Shown here: positions 6,379 to 12,264 of the stretch, piece after piece
Position numbering within the stretch: the first letter of the stretch is position 1
How the letters are laid out: each line of letters begins with the position of its first letter
NCBI GenBank assembly: GCA_903970295.1
Contig: CAJCHQ010000828.1
Coordinates: forward strand, 1 to 12,264
DNA: 12,264 nucleotides
Source: Bryobacterales bacterium
GTDB taxonomy: Bacteria; Cyanobacteriota; Vampirovibrionia; Obscuribacterales; Obscuribacteraceae
Direction of reading: 5' to 3'
Position numbers and translations under genes: made by a program
Notes under the pieces: generated by a model
What the model was told of the DNA's origin: nothing
What the model saw: only the letters and a program-made list of their open reading frames with translations
Databases searched by the model: none

Positions 6379-7794
6379 ATGACTTTAACGCCTGGTGATT
6401 TCGGTGCTTCCTTCAAGGGTTTTCTCGATCAGATGTCGGCGAATGTGCCTGAACAGGAGGGGGTTTTCGTCCAACAGCTGAATTCACTTTTCGGCGAGAA
6501 CCCCGCCACTTTCCCGATTATTACTCAGAAGTTCGAGTCTTATGAGCACGCCAACGTCTATATCGCGATTGAGGAATATCTCAAGCAAGAGGGGCGCTCA
6601 TCCGAACTGCTTGGCGTTACAGCCAACGAATACCTGGGCATCACCCTGGCCGACCTGGTGGCACCTCCTAAAGCAGGGTTGATGGGCAGGGGGACAGTAA
6701 GCGAAGGACCGGTTCAATACACCAATGTGCAGTTGGCCGGCGATCAGAGTGTCACTTGCGTTCAGTCGGGGCTCTTCTTGATCACCGGCAAGGACAAACT
6801 GGCGGTCTTGTTCAGAGCCTCCGACAATCGCCATTTGAGAGCCAAGACGACCATAGAAGTAATGGGGTCGACGCGCGAGGCCGGAGAAAATTTCTTGAGC
6901 GATATCCGCACACTGATGCGCAAACGCAGCATCTATCGCGGTCAAGTGGTTTCAATCGGCATGGACGAATTGCATTCGATGCAAATCAAATTTCATCGTC
7001 TAGACAAAGTCGATCGTCCCAACATCATTTTGCCTAAGGGCTTGCTCGATCGCATCGAGCGACAAACTATCGGCTTTTCCAAACACAGCGCCGCGCTCTT
7101 GGCGGCCAAACGTCATTTGAAACGCGGACTTTTGCTACACGGCAAACCGGGCACCGGAAAAACTCTCACTGCCATGTATCTGGCCGGCCAGATGCCAGAC
7201 CGAACCGTCATTCTTCTTACCGGCCGTGGGTTGGCAATGATCGAACAATCATGTTCGTTAGCTCGCACACTGGAGCCAGCCACTGTCATTTTGGAAGATG
7301 TCGATCTGATCGCCGAAGAGAGAACTCGCCCAAACGCTTGCGGTTCAATGCTTTTCGAATTGTTGAACGAAATGGATGGGTTGCGCAATGACGCCGACGT
7401 TTTGTTCATTCTGACAACTAATCGACCGGAAATATTAGAACCAGCTCTAGCTGCCAGGCCTGGGCGGATCGATCAGACCTTCGAAGTGCCATTGCCTGAT
7501 GTCGATTGTCGCAAACAGCTTTTTGCCCTCTACAGCGAGGGTCTTACGCTGGAGCTGAAACAGACTGACAAATTTATCGAACGAACAAAGGGAGCGAGTC
7601 CCGCTTTCATCAAAGAGCTTTTCCGCAAAGCGGCTTTGTTTGCTGCTGATGACTCAGATCCCATCGTTGTGCATGACAAGCACGTAGACGAAGCTTTGCA
7701 CGAACTAGTTGTGCAGGGTGGCGATCTAACCAAAAGTCTGCTTGGTTTTCGGGCTGAAAAATCAGAAGTGGGCTTAAAACCTCTCGGCATTTAG
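6379..7794 (+). CDS. AAA+ family ATPase (BCS1/Cdc48-like ATPase domain)
   Basis: This 471-aa protein carries one AAA+ module in its C-terminal half. Walker A is GKPGTGKT (255-262), Walker B is VILEDVD (303-309), sensor 1 is TTN (346-348) and the arginine-finger box is RPGRID (360-365). The acidic pair in Walker B is in the order Glu-Asp, as in BCS1-like AAA proteins, instead of the usual Asp-Glu. Such ATPases usually form hexamers that remodel or unfold proteins. The roughly 240 N-terminal residues match nothing I recognise and probably choose the substrate. There is no membrane segment and no protease motif after the ATPase, so it is not FtsH. ATG 6379 is chosen because GAGGTG (6368-6373) lies 5 nt upstream; the in-frame ATG at 6352 has no ribosome site. 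A weak TATATA at 6325-6330 could be its -10. The client is unknown. Confidence 0.9.
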   Translation: MTLTPGDFGASFKGFLDQMSANVPEQEGVFVQQLNSLFGENPATFPIITQKFESYEHANVYIAIEEYLKQEGRSSELLGVTANEYLGITLADLVAPPKAGLMGRGTVSEGPVQYTNVQLAGDQSVTCVQSGLFLITGKDKLAVLFRASDNRHLRAKTTIEVMGSTREAGENFLSDIRTLMRKRSIYRGQVVSIGMDELHSMQIKFHRLDKVDRPNIILPKGLLDRIERQTIGFSKHSAALLAAKRHLKRGLLLHGKPGTGKTLTAMYLAGQMPDRTVILLTGRGLAMIEQSCSLARTLEPATVILEDVDLIAEERTRPNACGSMLFELLNEMDGLRNDADVLFILTTNRPEILEPALAARPGRIDQTFEVPLPDVDCRKQLFALYSEGLTLELKQTDKFIERTKGASPAFIKELFRKAALFAADDSDPIVVHDKHVDEALHELVVQGGDLTKSLLGFRAEKSEVGLKPLGI

Positions 7795-7806
7795 CCGGGG
7801 TCTTTT
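7782..7806 (+). terminator. Probable terminator of the AAA+ ATPase gene
   Basis: A 7-bp stem (7782-7788 with 7794-7800, including two G-T pairs) has a 5-nt loop that contains the end of the stop codon. It is followed by TCTTTT. An upstream AAAA could extend pairing with that T-run. Confidence 0.5.
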
Positions 7807-7823
7807 GCCAAAAGGTTGCTGCC

Positions 7824-7846
7824 AAAACAGAGCGCTTCGCGGGCTC
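7824..7846 (-). terminator. Possible terminator of the small minus-strand gene
   Basis: On the minus strand GAGC and CGC pair with GCG and CTC across a GAA loop (7830-7846) with a 2-nt bulge. TGTTTT follows (7829-7824). It lies just after the stop codon at 7849-7851, but the stem is imperfect. Confidence 0.35.
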
Positions 7847-7848
7847 GA

Positions 7849-8157
7849 CTAAACGGCAAAAGGGCGAACCAATTGCCGGCGCACGACGGCCCGACCGTTC
7901 TTGTGAGGGCAGTTTTCCAGCTTGACAATCGATGCCTTTGTACGGGCAGCGACATTTTCACGGGTTGCCAAGTCAACCTGCACATCCTGGAAGAACGGGC
8001 TCAGGTGAATGAATTCACGCAGTTTGAATTTGAGAATCGTGCGCAATCGAGCATCCATGTGCTCCAATTGAACTGGGTTTTCGGCTGAATGCGTAAACAT
8101 TTGAACTAACCAACCATGGTAATTAAGGGTCTGGGAGCTGCTGTCAACCTCAGACAT
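7849..8157 (-). CDS. Hypothetical protein (102 aa)
   Basis: I do not recognise this protein. It has a mixed sequence with no signal or membrane segment. After a short N-terminal part comes a probable helix (about residues 32-50, LEHMDARLRTILKFKLREF), then two probable strands (QVDLATRE and TKASIVKLEN) and a basic end (RAVVRRQLVRPFAV). Codon use on this strand is varied in the third position, as in the neighbouring genes, while the overlapping + strand frame looks less protein-like. The helix-strand-strand order loosely recalls small ribosome-associated proteins, but this is far too weak to name it. The ATG at 8157 has no clear ribosome site. It lies downstream of the sigma factor gene on the same strand, 256 bp away. 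Confidence 0.5.
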   Translation of the reverse strand: MSEVDSSSQTLNYHGWLVQMFTHSAENPVQLEHMDARLRTILKFKLREFIHLSPFFQDVQVDLATRENVAARTKASIVKLENCPHKNGRAVVRRQLVRPFAV

Positions 8158-8210
8158 GAGGCTATCAGCAAACTCGAAAATGTTAGCAGACCTTCACTTA
8201 TTTCTAACTA

Positions 8211-8239
8211 TTGGCATCTTCGAAAAATTACGATTTAAT
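8211..8239 (+). promoter_or_regulatory. Promoter-like sequence pointing toward the 3' end of the sigma factor gene
   Basis: TTGGCA (8211-8216) and TTTAAT (8234-8239) each match the sigma-70 hexamers at 5 of 6 bases and are exactly 17 bp apart. The expected start is near 8246. Only about 170 bp of intergenic DNA lies before the convergent sigma factor gene, so the product would be a small RNA, a tiny mRNA or an antisense transcript. A 5-bp hairpin CTAGC/GCTAG (8402-8417) lies at the end of the gap. Confidence 0.5.
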
Positions 8240-8413
8240 GAATAAACGCATGTGTCCCGCATATCAAGCCGCTTTCGGTATATGGGCAGCGGGCATGAAC
8301 GGCTATCACTTCGATAAGCAAAACGTCACTGAAAATCGACGCACCAGATTCGGTACCGGCCAAAACGGAACTACAATCGCTGCCCCGAGCCGGATCAAAC
8401 ACTAGCAATCTGG

Positions 8414-9229
8414 CTAGCGCGCCTCGGTCTTCAGCATATCGCGCAACTTATTGAGAGCGCTGTGCACGGTGCGCGAAACTCCCATTTCGGAGAGACCGAG
8501 GACTGATGCCGTTTCTTTTTGCGAAAGGTCGTAAAAGAAAACGAATTCAACAATTTCTCGGGTGCGTTCGCCCAAGCGCTTCAAAGCCTGCGTTACCAAC
8601 TCGCGTTCTTCAGAAGCATGCTGCCAATCTTGATATTTGCGGTCGGGGACCATTTCGGAAAGGCTGCGACGATCCTCACGGTCTTCTTCTTCAGGGACCG
8701 AATCGAATGATTCATAGTGAATGCGAGCTTCCCATGACTGCTGGGCTTCGAGAATCTCCGCTACCGAATGGCCGGAAGCGATCGCCAGTTCCTGCGTGCT
8801 GGGAGTGCGCGCCAACTTCTTAGTCAGCTTCTCTTCGATTTGAGTCAGCTGGGCATTCATTTCGGTCAGCTTGCGTGGCACTTGCACGAGCGAGCAGTGG
8901 TCGCGCAGATAATGGCGAATTTCCCCTCGTATGTAGCAAGTCGCCAGAGTTTTGAAACTGGCTGAGCGGGCTCGATTGGGGTCATAATATTTGACGGCCT
9001 TGAGCAGCCCGATTGAGCCCACCTGCACCAGATCTTCCATGCTGTCAGGGGTAAACTGGCTGTAGCGTCTGGCAATCTGTCTCACAAGCGGGATGTACTT
9101 TCTCACCAACTGAGAGACGTCGGCGCTAGAGAAATCCGGACCGTTGGCGATGAAATTGCGACCTGCATCATCGCCAGCAGCGGATGCCCTTACTTTCTCT
9201 TCCAGGGTGCGAATAATTGATTCTGACAC
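8414..9229 (-). CDS. RNA polymerase sigma factor, sigma-70 family group 3 (SigB/SigF-like)
   Basis: This 271-aa protein directs RNA polymerase to a set of alternative promoters. Region 2 runs from about residue 41 to 110, with the core-binding stretch MEDLVQVGSIGLLKAVKYYDP and the DNA-facing FKTLATCYIRGEIRHYLRD. Region 3 (about 113-190) contains VPRKLTEMNAQL. Region 4.2 is a helix-turn-helix in the last 37 residues (LSQKETASVLGLSEMGVSRTVHSALNKLR). It lacks region 1.1, as group 3 factors do, and resembles the stress and sporulation sigma factors SigB/SigF and cyanobacterial SigF. The start is GTG at 9229, with AGGT about 8 nt upstream. No anti-sigma or anti-anti-sigma gene lies beside it in this window, although such partners commonly control this class. 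The gene is divergent from the histidine kinase gene. Confidence 0.93.
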   Translation of the reverse strand: MSESIIRTLEEKVRASAAGDDAGRNFIANGPDFSSADVSQLVRKYIPLVRQIARRYSQFTPDSMEDLVQVGSIGLLKAVKYYDPNRARSASFKTLATCYIRGEIRHYLRDHCSLVQVPRKLTEMNAQLTQIEEKLTKKLARTPSTQELAIASGHSVAEILEAQQSWEARIHYESFDSVPEEEDREDRRSLSEMVPDRKYQDWQHASEERELVTQALKRLGERTREIVEFVFFYDLSQKETASVLGLSEMGVSRTVHSALNKLRDMLKTEAR

Positions 9230-9559
9230 TTTCCGTTACCTGTTTCTGTCACCTCGCCCTTGCACCACTGCCCCTTGACCCCAGTCTTTCCCCCAATTGC
9301 CAAGAGCTAAACTCCTGACGGTCGCCTTATAAGCCGTGTGAATCAAAGGTTGGCTCGAGCTGAGCGTACTTTTTATGAGCGCTCGAGGTTCGAGTGCAAA
9401 TCTCAGAGCTGCGCCCCAGCGGTAGTTACGAGGAGTCGGCGGCCGAGAAAAGTGGCTCAATCCTGGCAGCTTGTTGAGAACGGAGGGGCGCCGATGCTGG
9501 TGATTAAAAAAAATTTCGCTAAAATTGGGCTATCATCGAATTAATCTAAAGACCCGCAA
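9230..9559. other. Divergent intergenic region between sigma factor and histidine kinase genes
   Basis: No gene is supported in these 330 bp. The sequence holds the ribosome site of the sigma factor and an inverted repeat, CTCGAGC (9354-9360) with GCTCGAG (9381-9387), that could bind a regulator. An AT-rich tract (about 9501-9556) has -10-like TAAAAT (9520-9525) and TATCAT (9531-9536) ahead of the kinase. I could not find a -35 at good spacing for either. Confidence 0.5.
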
Positions 9560-11608
9560 GTGGCGCAGCGTTGTAGACAGGTAAAGGTATTGAGCAGCCA
9601 AAACAACTCATCATTTTCGTTTAGCAAAACGCTTTTGAGGCTGCGCCAATCCTGGGGAAGGATATCAGCTCAGAAACAACTGCTTTTGCTCGGCTTGATT
9701 TCAATTTCGGCTCTCGTCACCTTCACAGCCTGGGTCTGGGTGGGTCGCACCCAAGACATCATCGACTCGTCGGTCAAACAATTTGGTACGGCATTGGCTC
9801 AGGCCCTGGCTCGAGGCGGAGCAGAAGCCCTGACCAACAACGGTGACTTGGAAGGTTTGAAAAACTACTTCCTGACGGAGCGAGGCAAGACCAAAGCAAT
9901 TGCTTATGTAGTATTTTGCGACACCGCCGGCAAAGTGCTTCTGAACAGTCAGATGGAACAGAATCCCAGCAAAGGTCGGCAGATTTATCCTATTTATGAG
10001 GAGCAAAACGCCAAGGACTACCAAGTGCCTGGCGTCTACAAAAGCCCCCCCGAATACCGCTCGATCACCAACATCGCCGTGCCGATGATCCGCAATGGCG
10101 AGCAGCTCGGCATCTGTTGGGTCGGTCTGGACAATCAATCTTTTACGATCTTAGGCACGCCAAAAGAAACGCGTAATTTCTTGATGACCATTTTCGGTCT
10201 TCTGGGATTGCTAGGTGCAGCAGGACTTTACACCAATTACGCCTTAATCAATCACCCTTTGCGCATTCTGTCGCAAGGTGCGAGCGAGATTGCTGCCGGC
10301 GGTTTTGGTCACCAGATCAAGAACCAGAGAGCCGGCAAAGAGATCGATCAGGTAGTGAATGCCTTCAACTCTATGTCGAACCGTTTGCAACAATACGACA
10401 AACAAAATGTAGATACATTGATGTCTGAGCGGAACAAATTCATCTCTGAGCGCAACAAGCTCGAGCTGGTTTTGATGTCGATCGCCGATGGTGTCGTGGT
10501 CTGCGACCGCGACAATAAAGTTCAGATCGTCAACGCCGCCGCCACCGAATTATTTGCTAAAGACGCCAAAGAGATATTGGGGAAACCGCTGGTCTTCTGC
10601 ACAGAGGGTCCTGATTCGCCACAAATTTGCCAGGTCGTCCAGGCTTTCACGGACTCTGTCTCACCTGGCAATCTTGAACCGGTAGCGCAGCAAGTGCATC
10701 TGGGAGATCTGGTGTTGCGAGTCAACATCGCGCCGATCATTTTGAATAACGAATTTCTCGGCTCGGTCATGATCATGCACGACATCACCCGCCAGGCTGA
10801 GCTAGAGCGCATGAAGAACGAGTTCATCAGCAATGTCAGTCATGAACTGCGCACACCAATTACGTCGATCAAGAGTTACGTCGACACGCTATGCAATCAC
10901 GGCGAAAAACTGGATCCTGAAATTTATAAGGAATTCTTGCAAATTATCGATAACGAAGCCGACCGCTTGATGTTCTTGGTCAATGACGTGCTCGAGTTGA
11001 GTCGGGTTGAAGAAGGCAGTCGCGAACTCGAGATGCAGGAGCTGCCCCTTCAGCAAGCTTGCGAGTATGCGCTCAGGGCGGTCAATCTCATGGCCAAGGA
11101 TCGACAAATCGAACTCGCGTTCGATTGCGAAGAAGACTTGCCACTGGTCAATATCAATCAAGAATCGATTGAGCGCGTGGCGATCAATTTGCTCACCAAC
11201 GGCATTAAATACACGCCAGTCGGTGGCACTATCACAGTCATTGCCCGCTTTCTCAAAGAGACGAGCGAAGTGCGCGTCGACGTCAAAGACAACGGCATAG
11301 GTATTCCGGAAGAATGTCTGGAGCATATATTCGACCGCTTTTATCGAGTCGAGCGCAAGGTTCATACAATCAAAGGCACCGGTTTGGGACTGACGATCGT
11401 TAAGAAGATAGTCGAGCGCCACGGCGGCCATCTTTCAGTCGAATCCGCGCTGGGCCAGGGTTCTACTTTCTCCTTCTTCCTGCCGGTCGGTCCACAGTTA
11501 GTTACATCAGAAAATACTAAGAACGGCGATGAAGACCGCAAAAGCGAAAACGCCAGTGCCGGTCCGGTGACGATTTTGAAAGTCGCAGACGTTGCGGCTG
11601 AAGTCTAG
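9560..11608 (+). CDS. Membrane sensor histidine kinase, HAMP-PAS-HisKA-HATPase (WalK/NblS-like)
   Basis: This 682-aa protein is a two-component sensor that autophosphorylates on His and passes the phosphate to a response regulator. Residues about 41-62 form the first membrane helix, then an extracytoplasmic sensor region follows to about 205, and the second helix is about 206-229. A HAMP linker (230-283) leads to a PAS domain (about 300-410, with LMSIADGVVVCDRDNKVQIVN). The H box is FISNVSHELRTP with phospho-acceptor H428. The N box has N547 (NLLTNGIKYT), G1 is DNGIGI (577-582) and G2 is GTGLGL (606-611). The same layout occurs in Firmicute WalK and cyanobacterial NblS/Hik33, but PhoR-type kinases are also possible. 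GTG 9560 has no ribosome site. TTG 9590, with AGGT at 9579-9582, is a credible alternative that would remove 10 residues. No response regulator lies next to it here. Confidence 0.93.
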   Translation: MAQRCRQVKVLSSQNNSSFSFSKTLLRLRQSWGRISAQKQLLLLGLISISALVTFTAWVWVGRTQDIIDSSVKQFGTALAQALARGGAEALTNNGDLEGLKNYFLTERGKTKAIAYVVFCDTAGKVLLNSQMEQNPSKGRQIYPIYEEQNAKDYQVPGVYKSPPEYRSITNIAVPMIRNGEQLGICWVGLDNQSFTILGTPKETRNFLMTIFGLLGLLGAAGLYTNYALINHPLRILSQGASEIAAGGFGHQIKNQRAGKEIDQVVNAFNSMSNRLQQYDKQNVDTLMSERNKFISERNKLELVLMSIADGVVVCDRDNKVQIVNAAATELFAKDAKEILGKPLVFCTEGPDSPQICQVVQAFTDSVSPGNLEPVAQQVHLGDLVLRVNIAPIILNNEFLGSVMIMHDITRQAELERMKNEFISNVSHELRTPITSIKSYVDTLCNHGEKLDPEIYKEFLQIIDNEADRLMFLVNDVLELSRVEEGSRELEMQELPLQQACEYALRAVNLMAKDRQIELAFDCEEDLPLVNINQESIERVAINLLTNGIKYTPVGGTITVIARFLKETSEVRVDVKDNGIGIPEECLEHIFDRFYRVERKVHTIKGTGLGLTIVKKIVERHGGHLSVESALGQGSTFSFFLPVGPQLVTSENTKNGDEDRKSENASAGPVTILKVADVAAEV

Positions 11609-11704
11609 TACAGTAGGCGTTCTGCGCTGAAATAAGAGATATAGCTAGAAATCTTATGTTGGCGGCCAAGCCTCGCCGGTTGTAGATTACCGGGAAACCG
11701 ACTG

Positions 11705-11751
11705 ATCACTGCCGATCACCGCTCCTCACCACTAAATCACCACTAAATCAC
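11705..11751 (+). repeat. Five TCAC elements at helical spacing, including a tandem 11-mer
   Basis: TCAC occurs at 11706, 11716, 11726, 11737 and 11748, so the steps are 10, 10, 11 and 11 bp. The last two belong to a perfect tandem 11-mer, CACTAAATCAC (11730-11740 and 11741-11751). Four of the five read ATCAC. One-turn spacing places all copies on the same DNA face, as in direct-repeat sites of OmpR/PhoB-type regulators. The binder is unknown. Confidence 0.6.
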
Positions 11752-11792
11752 CAAATGATTAGAGTTTATGAAGCGGCTTTCCTTTTCTGCCA

Positions 11793-11801
11793 TGTTATTA
11801 T
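11793..11801 (+). promoter_or_regulatory. Extended -10 promoter element
   Basis: TGTTATTAT fits the extended -10 pattern TGnTATAAT with one mismatch. It lies about 42 bp after the phased TCAC elements. No -35 is evident, which is typical when an extended -10 or an activator is used. A transcript starting near 11808 would pass through the hairpin at 11838-11855. Confidence 0.35.
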
Positions 11802-11808
11802 GAGTCCG

Positions 11809-11837
11809 TTGACAAGGTCTTGAAGTCCCTGCAAAAT
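11809..11837 (+). promoter_or_regulatory. Candidate coaD promoter
   Basis: A perfect -35 TTGACA (11809-11814) is followed after exactly 17 bp by CAAAAT (11832-11837), a 4-of-6 match to the -10. The start would be near 11844, giving a leader of about 70 nt before the coaD start codon. Confidence 0.5.
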
Positions 11838-11860
11838 AACCGCTCTGGGGCGGTTTTATA
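11838..11860 (+). terminator. Rho-independent terminator between histidine kinase and coaD
   Basis: AACCGC (11838-11843) pairs perfectly with GCGGTT (11850-11855) around a 6-nt loop. The T-run begins in the 3' arm and continues as TTTTATA (11854-11860). It would stop transcripts arriving from the kinase gene. Confidence 0.6.
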
Positions 11861-11911
11861 GTAGATAGGCTTTGCACCTGGTCACATGATAGAGAGCACG
11901 CGGAGGTCACA

Positions 11912-12264
11912 GTGGGGCTGATCAGAGCCATTTATCCAGGCTCGTTTGATCCCATGACTAAAGGTCACTTAGATATCATTACGCGCTCGAGCAAAATGTT
12001 TGATGAAGTGATCATGGCAGTAGTAGGCAATCCTGGAAAATCCCCATTGCTGCCAGTTGAGATACGCACGGATTTGATTAGCAAATCAATTGCCAATCTG
12101 AAAGGAGTAGCGGTTGATTCTTTCCAGGGACTGACGGTCAACTATGCGCGCGAAAACGACGTTCACATATTGATTCGAGGTCTAAGGGCTATCTCCGATT
12201 TTGAAGCAGAATTAGGAATGGCGCAGACCAACAAGGAACTGCTTCCTGAACTAGAAACTATTTT
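11912..12264 (+). CDS. coaD: Phosphopantetheine adenylyltransferase (3' end outside window)
   Basis: The enzyme transfers AMP from ATP to 4'-phosphopantetheine, making dephospho-CoA, the second-last step of coenzyme A synthesis. The first 117 residues are present. The nucleotidyltransferase signature is clear: YPGSFDP (8-14) followed by TKGH (16-19), the T/HxGH motif that binds ATP. The segment starting R89-G-L-R92 and continuing AISDFEAELGMAQTNKEL is the second family hallmark. About 45 residues are missing at the end, judged from the usual length of about 160. The start is GTG at 11912, with a perfect GGAGGT at 11902-11907 just upstream. The gene appears to have its own promoter and is separated from the kinase by a hairpin terminator. 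Confidence 0.95.
   Translation, partial: MGLIRAIYPGSFDPMTKGHLDIITRSSKMFDEVIMAVVGNPGKSPLLPVEIRTDLISKSIANLKGVAVDSFQGLTVNYARENDVHILIRGLRAISDFEAELGMAQTNKELLPELETI

Larger units (their letters stand above)
11609..11911. other. Intergenic regulatory region between histidine kinase and coaD genes
   Basis: No gene is supported in these 303 bp. The region holds five phased TCAC elements, an extended -10 motif, a TTGACA promoter, a hairpin with a T-rich tail, and the coaD ribosome site. The main elements are listed separately. Confidence 0.6.

Noticed and set aside
7816..8088. 90-aa plus-strand open frame opposite the small hypothetical gene
   Set aside because: The minus-strand frame is longer and has more natural codon use and protein composition. 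Neither has a strong ribosome site, so the choice is not certain.
8238..8405. 55-aa plus-strand frame beginning at ATG 8238
   Set aside because: It has no ribosome site, and its start lies inside the -10 of the promoter that would transcribe it. An internal ATG at 8250 remains a remote possibility.
9379..9400. GGTTCGAGT resembling a tRNA T arm
   Set aside because: No acceptor, anticodon or matching T stem can be drawn around it.
10889..11431. 180-aa minus-strand frame
   Set aside because: It is a shadow of the histidine kinase catalytic domain.
11705..11751. CRISPR array or satellite repeat
   Set aside because: The units are only 10-11 bp, with no spacers and no cas genes; a regulator site is a better explanation.

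Overview
The window looks like a piece of a bacterial chromosome from the broad cyanobacterial neighbourhood, most plausibly a non-photosynthetic relative (Melainabacteria/Vampirovibrionia type). This placement is an inference. It rests on a Ski2-like DSHCT helicase, a group-3 (SigB/SigF-like) sigma factor, a WalK/NblS-like histidine kinase, roughly balanced base composition, and three copies of the HIP1 core octamer GCGATCGC. No phage, IS element, CRISPR array or other mobile sequence is visible. Most genes are housekeeping or regulatory, with bacterial start codons (ATG, GTG, TTG) and several good Shine-Dalgarno sequences and intrinsic terminators.

Left part (1-2614, + strand): the 3' end of a Pro/Gln-rich low-complexity protein gene; an atypical Fe/Mn superoxide dismutase with its own terminator; a SelW/Rdx-family selenoprotein; and cytidylate kinase (cmk). 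The selenoprotein gene is the main discovery. An in-frame TGA at 1477-1479 sits exactly at the Sec position of a C-G-A-U motif. It is followed at bacterial spacing by a 6-bp stem with an AGGUU loop, like a bacterial SECIS element. An ordinary gene caller would truncate or miss this gene.

Middle part (2615-7794): an unrecognised 286-aa protein gene (+) that overlaps tail-to-tail by 33 bp with a large Ski2-like RNA helicase gene (-). Then come tRNA-Pro(GGG) with a clear promoter -10 box and a 13-bp terminator, and an AAA+ ATPase (+).

Right part (7795-12264): a small unrecognised protein gene (-), a gap carrying a good orphan promoter that points rightward, a sigma factor (-), a divergent gap, a membrane histidine kinase with HAMP-PAS-HisKA-HATPase layout (+), and the start of coaD (+, cut by the window end). 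The kinase-coaD gap holds five TCAC elements spaced 10, 10, 11 and 11 bp, which suggests a helically phased regulator site. It also holds a terminator whose 5' arm lies just between a promoter -10 box and the expected transcription start for coaD.

The genes do not form one pathway. SOD and the SelW-like protein are both redox/oxidative-stress genes and sit next to each other. The sigma factor and histidine kinase are divergent regulators. The rest are core functions: nucleotide synthesis, coenzyme A synthesis, RNA processing and tRNA.
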